Source: an uncultured Collinsella sp.
GTDB lineage: Bacteria; Actinomycetota; Coriobacteriia; Coriobacteriales; Coriobacteriaceae
Assembly: GCA_900547655.1 (NCBI GenBank)
Contig: URHQ01000071.1
Coordinates: forward strand, 1 to 10,793
Length of the DNA: 10,793 bases
Direction: 5' to 3'
In this document: one piece after another, positions 1 to 6,877 of the stretch
Layout of the letters: the number at the start of each line of letters is the position of its first letter
Numbering within the stretch: the stretch's first letter is position 1
Notes under the pieces: generated by a model
The model's input: the letters and a program-made list of their open reading frames with translations, nothing else
What the model was told of the DNA's origin: nothing
The model's database searches: none
Position numbers and translations under genes: made by a program

Positions 1-1
1 G

Positions 2-3000
2 GTCGCTGCCGCACGCGAGGCCGCGCCCGCCGTGGTGGACGCCGCGCAGAAGGCGGCGACCGCTGCTGCCGAGAAAGTTGCCGAGGCAGTCGCCGATGCC
101 AAGAACGCGGCAGGGGAGACGTCCGTCGCTAGCGAGCCCGCCACCGCCGCTGAGCCCGTGGCCGCCACCGCCGTCCAGGCCCCCGAAGGCGCGATCTTCA
201 ACTCCGAGAACGCTCGCGGCAACCTGCACTTGGGCATCGATGTGGGCTCCACCACCGTCAAGCTTGCCGTGCTCAATGACGACAACCAGATCGTGTACGC
301 CAAGTACCAACGCCACCACACCGACGTCCGCGCCTGCGCCCGCGACCTGTTCGAGGGCGCTGCGACCGTGCTGCCGACGGCCCAGATGACCTGCGCCATT
401 ACCGGCTCGGGCGGCCTGCTGCTGTCCCAGTGGCTCGACCTGGAGTTTGTCCAGGAGGTCATCGCCAGCAAGCGTGCCGTCGAGACCCTCATCCCGGCCA
501 CCGATGTCGCCATCGAGCTGGGCGGCGAGGACGCCAAGATTATCTACTTCGACAACGGGATCGAGCAGCGCATGAACGGCACCTGCGCCGGCGGCACGGG
601 CGCGTTCATCGACCAGATGGCAACCCTGCTGCACACCGATGCCAGTGGCCTCAACAAGCTCGCGGCCAACGCCACCACCATCTATCCCATTGCCAGCCGC
701 TGCGGCGTTTTTGCCAAGACCGACGTCCAGCCGCTGCTCAACGAGGGCGCCCGCCCCGAGGACGTGGCTGCCTCCATCTTCCAGGCTGTCGTGACCCAGA
801 CCATCTCGGGCCTGGCGTGCGGCCGTCCCATCCGCGGCAACGTCGCCTTCCTGGGCGGCCCGCTGCAGTATCTCTCCGAGCTGCGCCACCGCTTTTACCT
901 CACGCTCAACCTGGACGAGGAACACCGTATCGTGCCCCAAAACGCCCACCTGTTTGTGGCGAGCGGCGCCGCCATGGCGCACGAGTCCAACAAGCTCAGC
1001 ACGTTCCCGCAGCTCATCGAGGCCATCGATGCCCTGGGTGACACACAAGGTGCCGAGGTCGAGCGTCTGGATCCGCTCTTTGCCAACGACGAGGACTTTG
1101 CCGAGTTCAAGACCCGCCACGATCAGGAAGTCGTCCCCAAGGGCAAGCTCGACGGCTACACCGGCCGCGTGTTCATCGGCATCGACGCCGGTTCCACCAC
1201 CATGAAGGCCGCGCTCGTGGGCGAGGACGGTCAGCTGCTGCACACCTGGTACGGCAACAACAACGGCGACATCCTAGGCACGGCCAAGGTCATCATGGCC
1301 GATTTCTACAACCACATCCCCGCCGGCTGCACCATCGGCCACGTGACTACCACGGGCTACGGCGAGGCGTTGCTCATCGAGGCCCTCAAGGCCGACTCCG
1401 GCGAGATCGAGACCGTCGCGCACCTGCGCGGCGCCAAGGCGTTCCTGCCCGGCGTCGAGTTCATTCTGGACATCGGCGGCCAGGACATGAAGTGCCTGCG
1501 CGTCAAGGACGGCGTGATCGAGCACATCATGCTCAACGAGGCCTGCTCGTCGGGCTGCGGCAGCTTTATCGAGAGTTTCGCCGTGTCTATGAACATGGAC
1601 GTGCGCGCGTTCGCCGATGCCGCCATCCATGCCAAGGCCCCCGTCGACCTGGGCAGCCGCTGCACGGTCTTTATGAACTCTCGCGTCAAGCAGGCGCAAA
1701 AGGAAGGCGCCACGGTGGGCGACATCGCGGCCGGCCTGTCTTATTCCGTCATCAAGAACGCCCTGTTCAAGGTCATTAAGCTGCGCGACCCCAAGGAGAT
1801 CGGCAGCCAGGTGATCGTTCAGGGCGGCACCTTTATGTCCGATGCCACGCTGCGCGCATTTGAGCAGCTCACCGGCGTACATGCCGTGCGCCCTGACATC
1901 GCCGGCTGCATGGGTGCCTATGGTGCTGCTCTGCTCGCCCGCGATCGCGCCGGCGCCGACGGCACCTCGACCATCCTTTCTGCCGAGGACATCGCGCACC
2001 TCACCGTGACGCAAAAGCATGTCCGCTGCGGCCGTTGCTCTAACAACTGCCAGCTTACCGTCAACGACTTTGGCGGCGGCAGGCGCTTCATTACCGGCAA
2101 CCGCTGCGAGAAGGGCGCTGGCCACAAAAAGCAGAAGACTGAGGCCCCCAACCTCTTCAAAAAGAAAAACGAGCTGCTCTTTAACCGCGAGATCCTGAGC
2201 CCCGACGAGGCCCCGCGCGGCACCGTCGGCATTCCGCGCGCGCTCAACATGTACGAGAACTACCCCTTCTGGCATGCGTTCTTTACGCGCCTGGGCTTTA
2301 GCGTGCAGCTGTCCGACCAGTCGAGCAAAAAGACTTACCAGGCGGGCATCGAGTCCATGCCGTCCGAGAGCGTGTGCTATCCGGCCAAGATGAGCCACGG
2401 CCACGTGATGAACCTTATCGACCGCGATGTCGACTTCATTTGGATGCCGTGCGTGCGCTGGGAGCGCAAGGAGGATCCGACGGCTGGCAACTGTTACAAC
2501 TGCCCCATCGTCATGAGCTACCCCACAGCGCTGGCGCTCAACATCGACGAGATCCGCGAACAGAACATCGAGTTCCTGTATCCGTTTGTGCCGTATCACG
2601 ATAAGACCGAGCTTAAGCGCCGTCTGTACCAGGTGCTCGCCGTCGACCGTGTGGCCGATGCGCAAGCCGGTCGCGGTCGCGTGCGCGGTCCCAAGATCAC
2701 GCGCTCCGAGGTCGATGCCGCCGTCAACGCTGCTTTTGAGGCCGATGCGCGTTTCCACGAGGATATCCAGACCATGGGCGAGGAGGCTCTTAAGTGGGTC
2801 GAGGACCATGGCGGTCACGGCATCGTGCTCGCCGGTCGTCCCTACCATAACGACCCCGAGATCAACCACGCCCTGCCCGAACTTATCTCGAGCTTTGGCT
2901 TTGCGGTCTTTACCGAGGATTCGCTTGCGCATCTGGTAAAGCCCGAGCGTCCGATTCGCGTCGTCGACCAGTGGATGTACCACAGCCGCCTGTACGCCGT

Positions 3001-4753
3001 CGCCCGTTTTGTGACGATGCGCAACGACCTGGACCTGATCCAGCTCAATTCCTTCGGCTGCGGCCTGGACGCTCTGACCACCGATCAGGTGCAGGAGATT
3101 CTGGAAGCCAGCGGCAAGATCTACACCGTGCTTAAGATCGACGAGGTGTCTAACCTGGGTGCCGCGCGCATCCGCATCCGCTCGCTCATGGCAGCGCTCA
3201 AGGACCAGGAGGCCGAGCGCCTGGCCGATGCCACGGCCGCGGGCGAGGCCTACGAGCAAGGCGATGCCGCGCCGGTGGCGCCCTCCACGGATGCCCCCGC
3301 GTTCGCGAGCCGCAAGTACACGTTTGAGGCGCAGCGTGAGAGTGCTTCGACCGCGTGGCCCAAGGTGCCCTTTACCGAGCAGATGCGCGAGGAGGGCTAC
3401 ACCATCCTGTGCCCGCAGATGGCGCCGATTCACTTTGACCTGGTCAAAGAGGTGTTCCGCGGTGCCGGCTACAACTTGGAGCTGCTGCCCTCGACCGACC
3501 ACGATGCCGTCGAGGCTGGCCTGCGCTACGTGAACAATGACATTTGCTATCCGTCGATCCTGGTGACGGGCCAGATTATGGAGGCCATCGAGAGCGGTCG
3601 GTACGACCTGTCCAAGACGGCCGTGGTTATCAGCCAGACCGGCGGCGGCTGCCGTGCCACCAACTACATCGCACTCATCCGCAAGGCCCTGCGCGAGAGC
3701 GGCCACCCCGAGATCCCGGTGATCTCGCTTTCGGCCGTGGCGCTCGGTGAGGACAACCCCGGCTTTAAGATTACGCCGGCACTGCTTAAGCAGGCAGTCT
3801 ACGCAGTGCTCTTTGGTGACGTCATGATGCAGATGCTCTATCGTTGCCGCCCGTACGAGGCCACGCCCGGTGCCGCCAACGCACTCTACGAGGAGTACAT
3901 GGCGCGCGCCCGCAAGCTGGCGCCTAAGTTCAACAGGCACAACTACACCAAGTTGTGCCGCGAGGCCATCCGCGCGTTCGACACCATGCCGCTTGTGGGC
4001 GAGGGTACCAAGCCGCGCGTGGGCGTGGTTGGCGAGATCCTGGTCAAGTTCCATCCCACGGCCAACAACCACGTGGTCGATGTCATTGAGCGCGAGGGCT
4101 GCGAGGCCGTGGTACCGGGCCTGCTCGACTTCTTCCTGTACTCCATGAGCAACGCCGAGCTTCAAAAAGACGAGCTGGGAAGCTCTGCCACGGCGCGCGC
4201 TAGCATGCAAGCGCTTATTAAGCTTGTGGACTGGATGCGTACGCCGGTGGAGGAAATGCTCGAGAAGTCCCGCCGCTTTGAGGCACCCGAGCGCATCGGT
4301 ACCATGGCCGACAAGGCCCGTACGGTGCTATCGGTGTGCAACAACATGGGCGAGGGCTGGTTGCTCACGGCCGAGATGCTCGACCTGATCGACCACGGTG
4401 CGCCCAACATCATCTGCACGCAGCCCTTCGCGTGCCTGCCCAACCACGTAGTGGGTAAGGCCGTGATCAAGGAGCTGCGCCGCCAGCATCCCGAGAGCAA
4501 CATCGTCGCGGTGGACTACGACCCCGGCGCGTCCGAGGTCAACCAGCTCAACCGCATTAAGCTCATGATCAGCGTGGCCAAGGAAAACATGCGCGCCGGC
4601 AAGGGCTTTAAGCTCGAGAAGGTGGCGCCGCTCGCGATGGACGAGGTCACCGGCCAGATGCGTGCCCACGATGGCTGCGTGAGCTGCGGCTCGGTCGACG
4701 AGAGTGCCGTGGCGTCGGTCGCTGAGCGCCTGGGACGCGGCATTAAGAAGTAA
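2..4753 (+). CDS. Tandem acyl-CoA dehydratase activase / DUF2229 / HgdB-like fusion protein (5' end outside window)
   Basis: Residues are numbered from the GTG at 32. Two BadF/BadG/HgdC-type ASKHA ATPase domains are visible. The first (about 66-320) has GIDVGSTTVK (68-77), ELGGEDAK (162-169), Cys185 in CAGGTGAF and Cys224. The second (about 381-635) has GIDAGSTTMK (383-392), DIGGQDMK (480-487), Cys505 and Cys544. A cysteine cluster follows (C666, C669, C673, C692), then a DUF2229-type region from about 730 (GIPRALNMYENYPFW; C782, C807, C821, C824). After an Ala-rich linker (about 1070-1105) comes an HgdB-like part from about 1120 (C1127, C1172, GGGC at 1204-1207, C1462, C1468, CVSC at 1549-1552). 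Known activases use ATP to inject an electron into 2-hydroxyacyl-CoA dehydratases or benzoyl-CoA reductases through a [4Fe-4S] cluster; the substrate here is unknown. The frame is open to the window edge and the Ala-rich tail continues upstream of the GTG, so the true start is probably outside. The protein is probably cytosolic, as no membrane segment is seen. Confidence 0.93.
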   Translation, partial: VAAAREAAPAVVDAAQKAATAAAEKVAEAVADAKNAAGETSVASEPATAAEPVAATAVQAPEGAIFNSENARGNLHLGIDVGSTTVKLAVLNDDNQIVYAKYQRHHTDVRACARDLFEGAATVLPTAQMTCAITGSGGLLLSQWLDLEFVQEVIASKRAVETLIPATDVAIELGGEDAKIIYFDNGIEQRMNGTCAGGTGAFIDQMATLLHTDASGLNKLAANATTIYPIASRCGVFAKTDVQPLLNEGARPEDVAASIFQAVVTQTISGLACGRPIRGNVAFLGGPLQYLSELRHRFYLTLNLDEEHRIVPQNAHLFVASGAAMAHESNKLSTFPQLIEAIDALGDTQGAEVERLDPLFANDEDFAEFKTRHDQEVVPKGKLDGYTGRVFIGIDAGSTTMKAALVGEDGQLLHTWYGNNNGDILGTAKVIMADFYNHIPAGCTIGHVTTTGYGEALLIEALKADSGEIETVAHLRGAKAFLPGVEFILDIGGQDMKCLRVKDGVIEHIMLNEACSSGCGSFIESFAVSMNMDVRAFADAAIHAKAPVDLGSRCTVFMNSRVKQAQKEGATVGDIAAGLSYSVIKNALFKVIKLRDPKEIGSQVIVQGGTFMSDATLRAFEQLTGVHAVRPDIAGCMGAYGAALLARDRAGADGTSTILSAEDIAHLTVTQKHVRCGRCSNNCQLTVNDFGGGRRFITGNRCEKGAGHKKQKTEAPNLFKKKNELLFNREILSPDEAPRGTVGIPRALNMYENYPFWHAFFTRLGFSVQLSDQSSKKTYQAGIESMPSESVCYPAKMSHGHVMNLIDRDVDFIWMPCVRWERKEDPTAGNCYNCPIVMSYPTALALNIDEIREQNIEFLYPFVPYHDKTELKRRLYQVLAVDRVADAQAGRGRVRGPKITRSEVDAAVNAAFEADARFHEDIQTMGEEALKWVEDHGGHGIVLAGRPYHNDPEINHALPELISSFGFAVFTEDSLAHLVKPERPIRVVDQWMYHSRLYAVARFVTMRNDLDLIQLNSFGCGLDALTTDQVQEILEASGKIYTVLKIDEVSNLGAARIRIRSLMAALKDQEAERLADATAAGEAYEQGDAAPVAPSTDAPAFASRKYTFEAQRESASTAWPKVPFTEQMREEGYTILCPQMAPIHFDLVKEVFRGAGYNLELLPSTDHDAVEAGLRYVNNDICYPSILVTGQIMEAIESGRYDLSKTAVVISQTGGGCRATNYIALIRKALRESGHPEIPVISLSAVALGEDNPGFKITPALLKQAVYAVLFGDVMMQMLYRCRPYEATPGAANALYEEYMARARKLAPKFNRHNYTKLCREAIRAFDTMPLVGEGTKPRVGVVGEILVKFHPTANNHVVDVIEREGCEAVVPGLLDFFLYSMSNAELQKDELGSSATARASMQALIKLVDWMRTPVEEMLEKSRRFEAPERIGTMADKARTVLSVCNNMGEGWLLTAEMLDLIDHGAPNIICTQPFACLPNHVVGKAVIKELRRQHPESNIVAVDYDPGASEVNQLNRIKLMISVAKENMRAGKGFKLEKVAPLAMDEVTGQMRAHDGCVSCGSVDESAVASVAERLGRGIKK

Positions 4754-4781
4754 CTGGCCTGCTTTGGGCTAGATATGAGAC

Positions 4782-4818
4782 AAACGGGTGGTAGCCGTAC
4801 CGGCTACCGCCCGTTTTT
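4782..4818 (+). terminator. Intrinsic terminator of the activase gene
   Basis: The arm 4782-4797 pairs with 4801-4816 through 16 positions, with one G·U wobble and a 3-nt loop (TAC). It is followed at once by a T-run (TTTTT, 4814-4818). It starts 28 bases after the stop codon. The T-run is on the + strand only, so it ends the activase transcript and separates it from the downstream dehydrogenase. Confidence 0.93.
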
Positions 4819-4871
4819 GCTGGACATATGTTGCGCATATGATCTTGCTGTAGCCTTCCGTGGGCTCGTAT

Positions 4872-4999
4872 TTCTGAAGTGCGGTGAAAAACGCGAACCT
4901 CCCGAGCACACTGCCTTTTTAGGCGCTCGTGACCTGCGGTTTTGTTGCTAAAAAAGTCCGTCTGGTCAGCGGAACTCGATTTTTCGCCGCACTTCCGAA
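4872..4999. repeat. 128-bp imperfect palindromic element (MITE-like or dispersed repeat)
   Basis: The 20-base ends (4872-4891 and 4980-4999) are inverted copies, both reading GAAGTGCGG-y-GAAAAA, with two differences, one of which is a G·U pair. The similarity continues more weakly inward to a CTTTTTAG / CTAAAAAAG pair, so most of the element can fold on itself. Nested inside is a small hairpin: CGAGC (4903-4907) with GCTCG (4925-4929), and GCCT (4913-4916) with AGGC (4921-4924), around a TTTT loop. It fills most of the 415-base gene-free stretch 4754-5168. Outside it I see only the terminator, the weak promoter candidate at 5063-5091 and a short CATATG pair near 4824-4840. No transposase is present. 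A non-autonomous mobile element or a structured RNA are both possible. Confidence 0.6.
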
Positions 5000-5062
5000 A
5001 AAGCGGTCCGGCAGCGTTAAAAGGGGCCTCCAAAATCAAGAGATAATGAACAGGTGTTGCCG

Positions 5063-5091
5063 TTCGCCGCAAATTACCGTCCGTTTATAGA
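5063..5091 (+). promoter_or_regulatory. Candidate promoter of the 3-hydroxyacyl-CoA dehydrogenase gene
   Basis: TTCGCC (5063-5068) and TATAGA (5086-5091) are separated by 17 bases, about 77 bases upstream of the ATG. The -10 box is fair (4 of 6) but the -35 is poor. It is chosen because the gene needs its own promoter downstream of the 4782 terminator. A second weak pair, TTACGG (5117) and TATGGA (5140), also with 17 bases between, is an alternative. Confidence 0.25.
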
Positions 5092-5168
5092 ACCCACCCC
5101 CAGCGTGCAACCCTCCTTACGGTTGAATAAATACACATCTATGGAATTACGTAAGAGAGGACCGTCCC

Positions 5169-6128
5169 ATGAGCTACAAGACCGTTTGCGTTGCCGGCGG
5201 CGGCGTGCTGGGAAGCCAGATTGCCTTTCAGGCAGCCTACTGCGGCTTTGATGTAACGATTTGGCTGCGCAGCGAGGGCAGCATCGGCCGTACCCAGCCC
5301 AAGATCGATCATGTGCGCGAGGAGTACATCGCTGCTATCGAGGGCATGGCGGACGGCACGGGCGAGTGGTGCGCCGGTATCGCCGATAGCGACCAGCCTT
5401 TCGACAAGGAGACGGCGCTCGCCGCCGTCGAGCGTGCCTACTCCACACTCAAGCTGGAGCTCGATCTCGCCAAGGCAGTGGCCGACGCCGACCTGGTCAT
5501 CGAGTCTATGGCCGAGGACACCCAGGCAAAGATCGACTTCTACAAGAAGCTTGCCCCGGTTCTCCCACAAAAGACCGTCATCGTCACCAACTCTTCCACG
5601 CTGCTGCCAAGCACCTTTGCCAAGTACACCGGCCGCCCCGAGAAGTACCTGTCGCTGCACTTTGCCAACTCTATCTGGAAGAACAACATGACCGAGGTCA
5701 TGGCCCAGGACCAGACCGACAAGCGCTACTTCGACGAGCTCGTCGACTTTGCCAACGATATCCGCATGCTTGCCCTGCCCGTCAACAAGGAAAAGAACGG
5801 CTACCTGCTCAATTCCATGCTGGTGCCATGGCTACTCTCGGGTCTTGACCTGTATGTCTCGGGCGTGAGTGACCCCAAGAGCATCGACCTCGCGTGGACG
5901 CGCGGCACCGGCGCTCCCAAGGGTCCGTTCCGCGTGTTCGACACGGTGGGCATCCAGACGGCCTACAACATCGTTATGCAGTATCAGAAGGTCCCGGGCC
6001 TGGTGAGCCCGCTGCTCAAAAAGATGATGATGCCCTACAACTTTAAGGCTATGGCGTCCGTCCTCAAGAAAATGCTCGACGAAGGTAAGCTGGGCGAAAG
6101 CTCGGGCGAGGGCTTCTTCAAGTACTAA
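5169..6128 (+). CDS. 3-hydroxyacyl-CoA dehydrogenase (3-hydroxybutyryl-CoA dehydrogenase-like)
   Basis: The enzyme interconverts 3-hydroxyacyl-CoA and 3-oxoacyl-CoA, a step of butyrate-type fermentation or beta-oxidation, in the cytosol. The 319 residues are near the usual length of about 280-320 for single-function bacterial members. The N-terminal Rossmann domain has GGGVLG (10-15). The catalytic set can be mapped by spacing to that of human HAD: Ser143 (in NSST), His164 (in LHFANS), Glu176 (12 residues after the His) and Asn215 (GYLLNS). The C-terminal domain keeps GPFRVFDTVG (252-261) and ends in the family-typical GEGFFKY. Two oddities: the family's HFFNP becomes HFANS, and the acidic residue expected at the end of the second beta strand is replaced (WLRS, 32-35), which may favour NADPH. 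AGAGAGG at 5154-5160, 8 bases before the ATG, supports the start. The gene is monocistronic between two terminators. Confidence 0.9.
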   Translation: MSYKTVCVAGGGVLGSQIAFQAAYCGFDVTIWLRSEGSIGRTQPKIDHVREEYIAAIEGMADGTGEWCAGIADSDQPFDKETALAAVERAYSTLKLELDLAKAVADADLVIESMAEDTQAKIDFYKKLAPVLPQKTVIVTNSSTLLPSTFAKYTGRPEKYLSLHFANSIWKNNMTEVMAQDQTDKRYFDELVDFANDIRMLALPVNKEKNGYLLNSMLVPWLLSGLDLYVSGVSDPKSIDLAWTRGTGAPKGPFRVFDTVGIQTAYNIVMQYQKVPGLVSPLLKKMMMPYNFKAMASVLKKMLDEGKLGESSGEGFFKY

Positions 6129-6167
6129 AAAATGATCCCTCGGGGACGGAGGAAAACGGATCATTTT
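6129..6167 (+). terminator. Palindromic terminator after the dehydrogenase gene
   Basis: Perfect 10-bp inverted repeat, AAAATGATCC (6129-6138) and GGATCATTTT (6158-6167), around a 19-nt G-rich loop. It starts directly after the stop codon. The A-run on one side and the T-run on the other would let it work on either strand. The large loop and self-contained form also resemble a dispersed palindromic repeat. Confidence 0.55.
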
Positions 6168-6201
6168 CGGCCGCCAACAGTGAGAAGATGGACCCAGAAA
6201 T

Positions 6202-6218
6202 AGAAAGGAGTGGCAATG
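6202..6218 (+). other. Orphan ribosome binding site and start codon
   Basis: AGAAAGGAG (6202-6210) lies five bases before ATG (6216-6218). The ATG frame reads only six residues before a TGA (6234-6236), while the arylsulfotransferase-like frame is the +1 frame here. This looks like a real translation start left stranded by a deletion or frameshift in the following pseudogene. Chance occurrence cannot be excluded. Confidence 0.4.
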
Positions 6219-6687
6219 GGCCGGCTCGGGCTTTGAGGACAAGCTGCTGCAAGCCCAGGGCGATTTTTCGCTCAACGCGGGCCAGCACAGCGTGACGTAT
6301 CTGTCGAGTTCTGACACGGAAACGACCGGTCGCTACCAGGTGCTGCTGTACGACAACAACTTTGGTGCGGCCGAAAGCTATCCCAAGTTCGACTAGGGCC
6401 AGCTGGGCGCCGCGGTGGTGACCGACTACAACGAGGGCACGCATTCGTTTGGGCGCATCTTTACAGTGGACGAGACGGCGCGCACCTACGAGCTTGTGGA
6501 CCAGATCGCAGTACCGTTTTCAGGTTACGTCAACAGCGCGCAGCGCGTCGGCAATTCGAACAGCATGCTCGTGGCATCGGGCCAGGCCAAGACCTTTACC
6601 GAGTGCGATCGGTACGGTCTGGCCATCACCACCTACGAGATGGAGGCCGAGAAGTACATCTATCGCGTGTACAAGTACGAGCTGTAG
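6217..6687 (+). pseudogene. Arylsulfotransferase (ASST-like) C-terminal remnant
   Basis: One frame reads as a protein-like C-terminus over 156 codons, starting WAGSGFEDKLLQAQGDFSLN and ending at TAG 6685-6687. It is interrupted by an in-frame TAG at 6394-6396 (codon 60), after SYPKFD. The motifs LLYDNNFG, a later F-x-V-D stretch (GRIFTVDE) and the repeated beta-strand pattern resemble the C-terminal propeller blades of aryl-sulfate sulfotransferases, enzymes that move sulfate between phenolic compounds. Intact family members are much longer (about 450-650 residues), so the N-terminal two thirds, including the active-site histidines, are absent. The family call rests on pattern recognition only. 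The part after the TAG could be read from GTG 6415 (90 residues), but no good ribosome binding site precedes it. Confidence 0.65.
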
Positions 6688-6789
6688 GGCCGCGGTTAGG
6701 TTTGACCAATGGAGTATGAAAACACGCCGTTCGCCGATGCTCCCTCCGCGAGTGGCAGCCATATGGTTTGATGTTAGATACATATAGTT

Positions 6790-6809
6790 GTCGCCAGCCT
6801 GCTGGCGAC
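6790..6809. other. Hairpin in the leader of the small membrane protein gene
   Basis: GTCGCCAG (6790-6797) pairs perfectly with CTGGCGAC (6802-6809) around a CCTG loop. No T-run follows, so it is not an obvious terminator. It lies just after a TATAGT (-10-like, 6783-6788, no convincing -35) and 15 bases before a strong Shine-Dalgarno, so it could sit near the 5' end of the downstream mRNA. The rest of 6688-6837 shows nothing recognisable. Confidence 0.35.
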
Positions 6810-6837
6810 GTTCCCCCTGATATCGGAGGTTCCAGGT

Positions 6838-6876
6838 ATGTTTCGTGCTCCGTTAAATAACTGTCGGTTGGGCTAA
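6838..6876 (+). CDS. Possible 12-residue leader peptide
   Basis: ATG 6838 is preceded by GGAGG (6825-6829) at an ideal 8-base spacing. The frame reads MFRAPLNNCRLG and stops with TAA at 6874-6876, one base before the ATG of the next gene. The downstream ATG has no strong Shine-Dalgarno of its own (only a weak GGTTGGG), so ribosomes finishing the leader could restart there. No run of one amino acid suggests attenuation. Alternatively it is the decayed start of a once longer gene. Confidence 0.4.
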   Translation: MFRAPLNNCRLG

Positions 6877-6877
6877 C

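Noticed and set aside
1274..4210. 978-residue open frame on the minus strand
   Set aside because: It lies wholly antisense to the activase, whose motifs are unmistakable. Its translation is a low-complexity mix rich in Ala, Arg, His, Val and Asp, as expected from the mirror of GC-rich codons, with no family motif.
4743..5072. 109-residue minus-strand open frame over the palindromic element
   Set aside because: It spans the terminator and both arms of the 128-bp palindrome, has no clear ribosome binding site and shows no domain. If the element is dispersed, similar ORFs would recur as annotation artefacts.
5832..6317. 161-residue minus-strand open frame
   Set aside because: It is antisense to the dehydrogenase's conserved C-terminus and runs across the palindromic terminator.
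6394..6396. In-frame TAG read as a recoded amino acid (for example pyrrolysine)
   Set aside because: No recoding element or related machinery is visible, and the gene is also truncated and out of frame with its start, so simple decay is the more likely cause.
6415..6687. 90-residue GTG-started ORF as a real small gene
   Set aside because: It has no convincing Shine-Dalgarno, and the same frame continues upstream through TAG 6394 with matching protein-like sequence. It is better explained as the tail of a broken gene.
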